The notes below the pieces were generated by a model. It saw only the letters and a program-made list of their open reading frames with translations. It did not search any database and was not told the origin of the DNA. DNA of 25,000 nucleotides, taken from Chromera velia. Taxonomy: Eukaryota; Sar; Chromeraceae. Shown here piece by piece: positions 21,105 to 25,000 of the stretch (its first letter is position 1; each line of letters begins with the position of its first letter). A program made the position numbers and the translations under genes. The stretch is from contig JAHBMJ010000434.1 of assembly GCA_018398765.1 (NCBI GenBank), positions 1 to 25,000 of the forward strand, read 5' to 3'.

Positions 21105-21930
21105 GGCTGCTGTCAACCGGTTTGCGTTCTGAATAATAGGCACGTGTTGGGAACAAGACAGAGATGTATGTGAAATATATAGGTCAGACGCTCATGCTGA
21201 GCCCTTTGAAAGAACTTCTCTCTGCCCAAGAACGGGCCCTCGGCTTTCAACTTGTTCCTATCGATTGAGAGTGTTCACAGGGATTCGGTGTTTTTCCAAA
21301 CTGCCAGGTGATCCGAGAGCCCTTATTCACGCTCTTGATCGAGTGCGTAGAAGGAGATTGAGCCTAGCTGAGTCGCCCCACAATCACCAGTTAACTCTGA
21401 CACGAGGCAATGCATGCCATGCATGCCGCCAAATACCGCGCGTTCGATCGGCGGCCGCATGCAGTGAGTGGGCCGCGCGGCGGGCCCGGCCAGTCCGCGC
21501 GGGCCGCGAAGCGTGCGTGCGTCCTCCCCGCGCGCTCATATCTGACACAAAGATTCATGCCTTAATTCGCAGTATGTCAGATCGGCATATGATCGGCACT
21601 CTCACTCACAATATCGGCTCCCAACAGGACAAGACAAGAGTTCAGAACAGGACAGCCCAGAAGGAGGCCCCGATGTCTTCCGTCGCATGCCGCAAAGACG
21701 GGGCACTTCACCCTGCATTTCATGGCACCTGGAGCGAAAGTCTACAATCCCTTGCAAGGCTTTCGTCTTTCTTGGTGCATCTTTCGACGAGCAATCGGGG
21801 TCCCCGCACTGGTGCTTCTGCTGTCGGACAATTGAATGGATTGCAGGAGAGAAACCCATTTGGGTTTAGACGCAACCCTCAGAGGGACCGCGGTTGATTC
21901 GGTCTTTCCGTCTCTTCCATCAGCAGACCG
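21105..21930. promoter_or_regulatory. Divergent intergenic region, likely bidirectional promoter
   Basis: The protease (minus) and kinase (plus) start codons face away from each other across 826 bp. The middle (about 21424-21540) is strongly GC- and CpG-rich (GCGGCCGC, CGCGGCGGGCCCGGCC, CGCGCGGGCCGCG), unlike its flanks. ATGCATGCCATGCATGCC precedes it at about 21409-21428. No TATA box is clear. The assignment is from position and composition only. A 210-codon frame (21265-21897) across it has no recognisable content. Confidence 0.5.
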
Positions 21931-24900
21931 ATGGAGACGGCAGGGACTCATCGGGAGATTCCGGCCACTCTGATTGGCAAATGGAAGCTGGGGGACAGAA
22001 TCGGGAAGGGGGCTTTCGGGGAGGTCTTCAAGGTGATGCATGTGGACACTGGGGAGTTCGCGGCTGTCAAGCGCATCGAGTTACACAACATGACCGAAGA
22101 CCAGCTGAACAATATCATGGTGGAAATCAACCTGCTCAAGTCTCTCAATCACCCGAACATCGTCAAGTACCTGGAATCCATCCGGACTGAAGAGCACTTG
22201 AACATTATCCTGGAGTGAGTAAGTTGGAGGATGATGGACAAACTATCAGCCACTGCGCACCGTAGAAGCCGGCACTTCCCGTCCTTTCTTCTGTACCAAA
22301 ATCACTACACCTCTCCCCACTGTCCCCCAACTCCACACCCGTGTTTTGATGTCACACTTTTTAATTGCGAAGTGCCCCCGGTATCTTCTTCTTCAATCCC
22401 TCTCACGCGGCAATGATGCGGTTCGTCTATCGAACGGTTGCGTAATTTTCCTTCCTTGCATTGAAAGGCACCCCACACGTTTTCTCTCGATCTTCCCTTC
22501 TGTCCCGAGGACCGTGTGTGTTCGCTTTTTTCGTTTTCCTCTTCTCGTCCTTCATATGCACTCTCTGCCTGCTCCCGCATCTGTCTCGCAATGCAGATAC
22601 GTCGAGGCCGGGTCGGTTCGCGCTGTGCTGGACAAGTTCGGGGCGTTCCTAGAACCTCTAGCTGCCCACTACACCTTCCAGGTCGGCCCCTTTCGTTTTG
22701 CTTGCAGCAAGGGGACTGTCTCGATGCGCGAGGAAATGTGAATACCCTTCCAAGAATACAACAGAAGTTTTGTGAGTGAGCGATCTCTGTTTCTTCTTAT
22801 GTTGCTCTGTTGTGTGCGTGTGGGTGGATGGAAGGCCGCTCGCTCCATTTGCTCAGCTTCCGCGCAAGCGTTCAGGTGCACGGCGCCAAATAGATAGTCA
22901 GGTAGGCGCCGGGGTCAACACAGCCTCGGCCGGCGCAGAGCGAAGTGATAGGGTGGATCGCTGCCATGGGAGGCGACAAAACCAATGCGCCCCTTCCACA
23001 TCCTGAATCTGTGTATTCACCGCATGACGTGATCTCTCTCTCTGCAGGTCCTGGAAGGTTTGTGTTATCTGCACGGCCAGGGAGTGGTCCACAGAGCATG
23101 CGTTTACTTTCATACAGAATACTTTTCATACAGAATGAAATGCATGAATACCGGAATACAGAATACAGAAAGTAAGCGCATGCAGGTCCTGGAAGGTTTG
23201 TGTTATCTGCACGACCAGGGTGTGGTCCACAGAGACGTGAAGGGAGCGAACATCCTGACAACCAAGTCTGGACGGTGCAAGCTGGCAGACTTCGGTGTGG
23301 CACGAAACTTGGGGGAGACAGAGAAGGCCGAGTCGGTAGTGGGGACGCCCTACTGGATGGCTCCAGAGATCATCACAATGGATGCAATGTCGACTGGTGG
23401 GTGCGTTCACTTTCATACAGAATAAACGCATAACACGCATAAACGGATGGCTCCAGAGATCATCAGAAGGGATGCAATGTCGACTGGTGGGTGGGTGGGT
23501 GGGTGGGCGGGTCGATTTCTTTGCTTTTGCTCGCTTGAATTGGGTACCTCTTTCTTTTATGCATCGGATACAAATACAGTAAATACGGAGGGAGCCTGCA
23601 TGCAGGCGTGTAGGTCGGTCGGCCTGAAGAAGGACGGACACCTCAACTTTTCCTCCAGACCTGCTCACGTAGCTGTGTTGCTCTTGCTCGACGAAACATA
23701 CATCCATGCAGTCGATGAAGGAAGCTTGGTTGACTCGACACCCGTCCTTGCAGTCTACATGAGGAGAGCGACACTGTCTTTAAGGGACGAGAACGGATGA
23801 GAGGGAAAACATGAAAGGAAGACACAAAGTTCGGAAAGGAAAATCTCTGTCTGTCTGCCTGTGTTTGTGTGTGTGTGTGTGTGTGCAGGATGCGACGTGT
23901 GGTCGGTCGGGTGCACGGTGATTGAGATGATTACCCGAACCCCCCCCTACTGGGACCTCCCCCCCATGAATGCCCTCTTCCGCATCGTCCAGGACCCCCT
24001 CCCCCCCCTTCCTCCAGGCATCTCGGTGCATCTCACAGACTTCCTATGCAGGTGAGGAGAGGGAGTAGGAGGGAGGGATACGCGTGTTGCTTTCTCACAA
24101 CGGCAGTGTAGAGTGAAGCCTTGATCTTTCCAGTATGAAGTGTTCAACACTGGTGGTTCGGCATTCGCAATAGGCGTGTGCACAATCTCTGCATGTGCTT
24201 GGTGTATCTATCTGTGAGGAAAGTTGGTCGATCGAAAGTTTGTCAGCCCTCGTTCACACCCTCTGTCTGGATAATTCCGATACGCACCATGCATATGTAT
24301 ACATACAAAAAGAATTCTCTATGAAAGCAAATAAATGCACACACCCTCTGTCTGGATAATTCCGATACGCACCATGCATATGTATACATACAAAAAGAAT
24401 TCTGTATGAAAGCAAATAAATGCACACACCCTCTGTCTGGATAATTCCGATACGCACCAACCACTCATCATAGAAGGGGTTGCCGTTCTTTTCTCTGACT
24501 CCTTCCTGTCCTTTCATATACATGCAGGTGCTTCCAGAAAGACACCGCAATGAGGTCGACGGCAGCCCAGCTGATGGCGCACCCCTGGATCACAGGGCAC
24601 GTTGCGAACGCCTCGTCGGTCCGGAGTCGGCAGGGACGGGGGGAAGTGGCGGCAAGCAGAGGCGGGGGGGAAGGAGAGAGCTCTGCGGTGTTTGTCGAGG
24701 CTGCACGGATGTCTAGTGACGTGGACACGGACGAGCTGGATGGGAATCGTTCGATGGTGTCGGGAATTCAGAGTGAACCGGGGGCAACAGCTGTGGTCGA
24801 GAGTGAGAGTGTGTGGCAGGGGGTGGGGCTGCATGCTGAGAGAGGCGGCATGGTAGACGAAGGGGGAGGAGCGAGGAGGGAAGGGGGGGGAGCGCCTGCT

Positions 24901-25000
24901 GGCAGTACGGGGATGCTGGGGGGCCAGGTGGTGAATACTTCTGGGAGCGTTGTCATTCGGGGCCCTCCCGCTTACCTCCAGGGGTTCGGGCCTTGGGAGC
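21931..25000 (+). CDS. Protein kinase, MAP3K-epsilon / Cdc7-Cdc15 (STE) type, 3' end off window
   Basis: Exons are 21931-22214, 22597-22681, 23186-23396 (or from 23048), 23889-24051 and 24528-beyond 25000, with matching phases. The product has a full kinase core: [10 protein letters not shown] (24-33), Lys47 in FAAVKRI, Glu65 in [14 protein letters not shown] (Asp140), LADFGVA (Asp158), GTPYWMAPE (176-184), then [32 protein letters not shown] and [33 protein letters not shown] and [11 protein letters not shown] closely follow plant MAP3K-epsilon and yeast Cdc7/Cdc15, which act in cytokinesis and septation signalling; the local role is inferred. After the core comes a Gly/Ser/Glu-rich low-complexity region. 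Introns of this gene hold two duplicated exon pieces and a tandem element array. The start is the first in-frame ATG. Confidence 0.92.
23044..23234. repeat. Element locus B: 85-bp insert between 53-bp copies of the kinase exon 3 start
   Basis: GCAGGTCCTGGAAGGTTTG ... GTGGTCCACAGAG occurs at 23044-23096 and 23182-23234 (53 bp, two mismatches). Each copy carries an acceptor AG and the first 49 bases of kinase exon 3. The insert 23097-23181 has inverted ends: CATGCGTTTACTTTC on the left and, read on the other strand, ATGCGCTTACTTTC on the right. It holds CTTTCATACAGAAT and a second near copy. The total shift is 138 bp, a multiple of three. Confidence 0.9.
23355..23493. repeat. Element locus C: 41-bp insert between 49-bp copies of the kinase exon 3 end
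   Basis: GGATGGCTCCAGAGATCATC ... GACTGGTGGGTG occurs at 23355-23403 and 23445-23493 with two mismatches. Both copies include the exon end and a GTGGGT donor. The insert 23404-23444 contains CACTTTCATACAGAATA; with flanking bases, GCGTTCACTTTCATACAG matches locus B (GCGTTTACTTTCATACAG) with one change. Reading through copy 1 meets a stop in the insert, so only the first donor (exon end 23396) gives a normal kinase. Confidence 0.88.
24255..24459. repeat. Element locus D: three 35-bp repeats separated by two 50-bp inserts
   Basis: CACACCCTCTGTCTGGATAA ... ACGCACCA (35 bp) occurs at 24255, 24340 and 24425. The two 50-bp spacers (24290-24339 and 24375-24424) start and end with TGCA. On the opposite strand they carry GCTTTCATACAGAATTC (one copy with a single change). 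The period is exactly 85. The array lies in the intron before kinase exon 5. Confidence 0.9.

Noticed and set aside
20488-21156. Alternative protease start at ATG 20769 with its own hydrophobic leader
   Set aside because: In that frame exon 2 ends in phase 0 at 20644 and cannot join exon 3, which needs phase 1. The 21104 start chains correctly. It remains possible if an unseen exon lies in the long following intron.
21265-21897. 210-codon plus-strand frame between the genes
   Set aside because: No recognisable domain, runs through the CpG-rich block, Arg-rich composition typical of GC-rich shadows; best read as promoter DNA.
23382-23582. Second kinase exon 3 end (23445-23493) as a true extra exon
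   Set aside because: It repeats residues already supplied by 23355-23396, has weaker consensus, and the sequence before it contains a stop in frame.
1-25000. tRNA, rRNA or snRNA genes
   Set aside because: I looked for cloverleaf-like B-box words and conserved rRNA/snRNA stretches and saw none that I could support.

Overview
This is a nuclear genomic window from a protist. It holds long multi-exon genes with GT...AG introns, a LINE remnant, two satellite arrays and many microsatellites. Intron density, the strongly extended TGCAG acceptor and frequent TGCATGCA palindromes suggest an alveolate alga. A chromerid such as Chromera velia is my best guess, but that is an inference and no marker gene here proves the species.

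Layout: (1) 1-1740 holds two adjacent tandem arrays, about 5 copies of a 193-196 bp unit and then about 4 copies of a 192-202 bp unit. (2) 1740-2430 is AT-rich with no gene and carries a cluster of GTTGGGC words and a palindrome. (3) 2433-3238 is the 3' end of a LINE (+) whose ORF tail carries a C2H2 finger and a chromodomain-like segment. (4) 3472/3871-21104 (-) is one very large gene that I could chain into 34 exons with consistent phases (6285 nt, 2094 codons plus stop). It reads: signal peptide, I9-like propeptide, S8A subtilisin catalytic domain (D282, H340, N429, S501), Thr-rich stalk, EGF, GAIN-like/GPS, EGF, GAIN-like/GPS, a single transmembrane helix and a long acidic/proline-rich cytoplasmic tail. 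(5) 21105-21930 is a divergent intergenic region with a CpG-rich core. (6) 21931 to the window end (+) is a protein kinase of the MAP3K-epsilon/Cdc7-Cdc15 type, five exons, running off the right edge.

Two things stand out. First, the surface protease couples a subtilisin to two EGF-GAIN-GPS modules. The membrane-proximal GPS keeps the CNHLT self-cleavage motif and the distal one has lost it (CNRVG). Second, five places in the two genes carry a short AT-rich insert (41-85 bp). Four share the core CTTFCATACAGAAT-like word (CTTTCATACAGAAT) and the fifth shares GAATTCTTTTT. Each insert lies between 22-53 bp direct repeats of the host sequence, and three of the five sit on a splice junction. This looks like an undescribed small insertion/duplication element that copies exon ends and splice sites.

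All exon boundaries were read by eye from splice motifs, reading phase and protein-family consensus. No transcript or database evidence was available.
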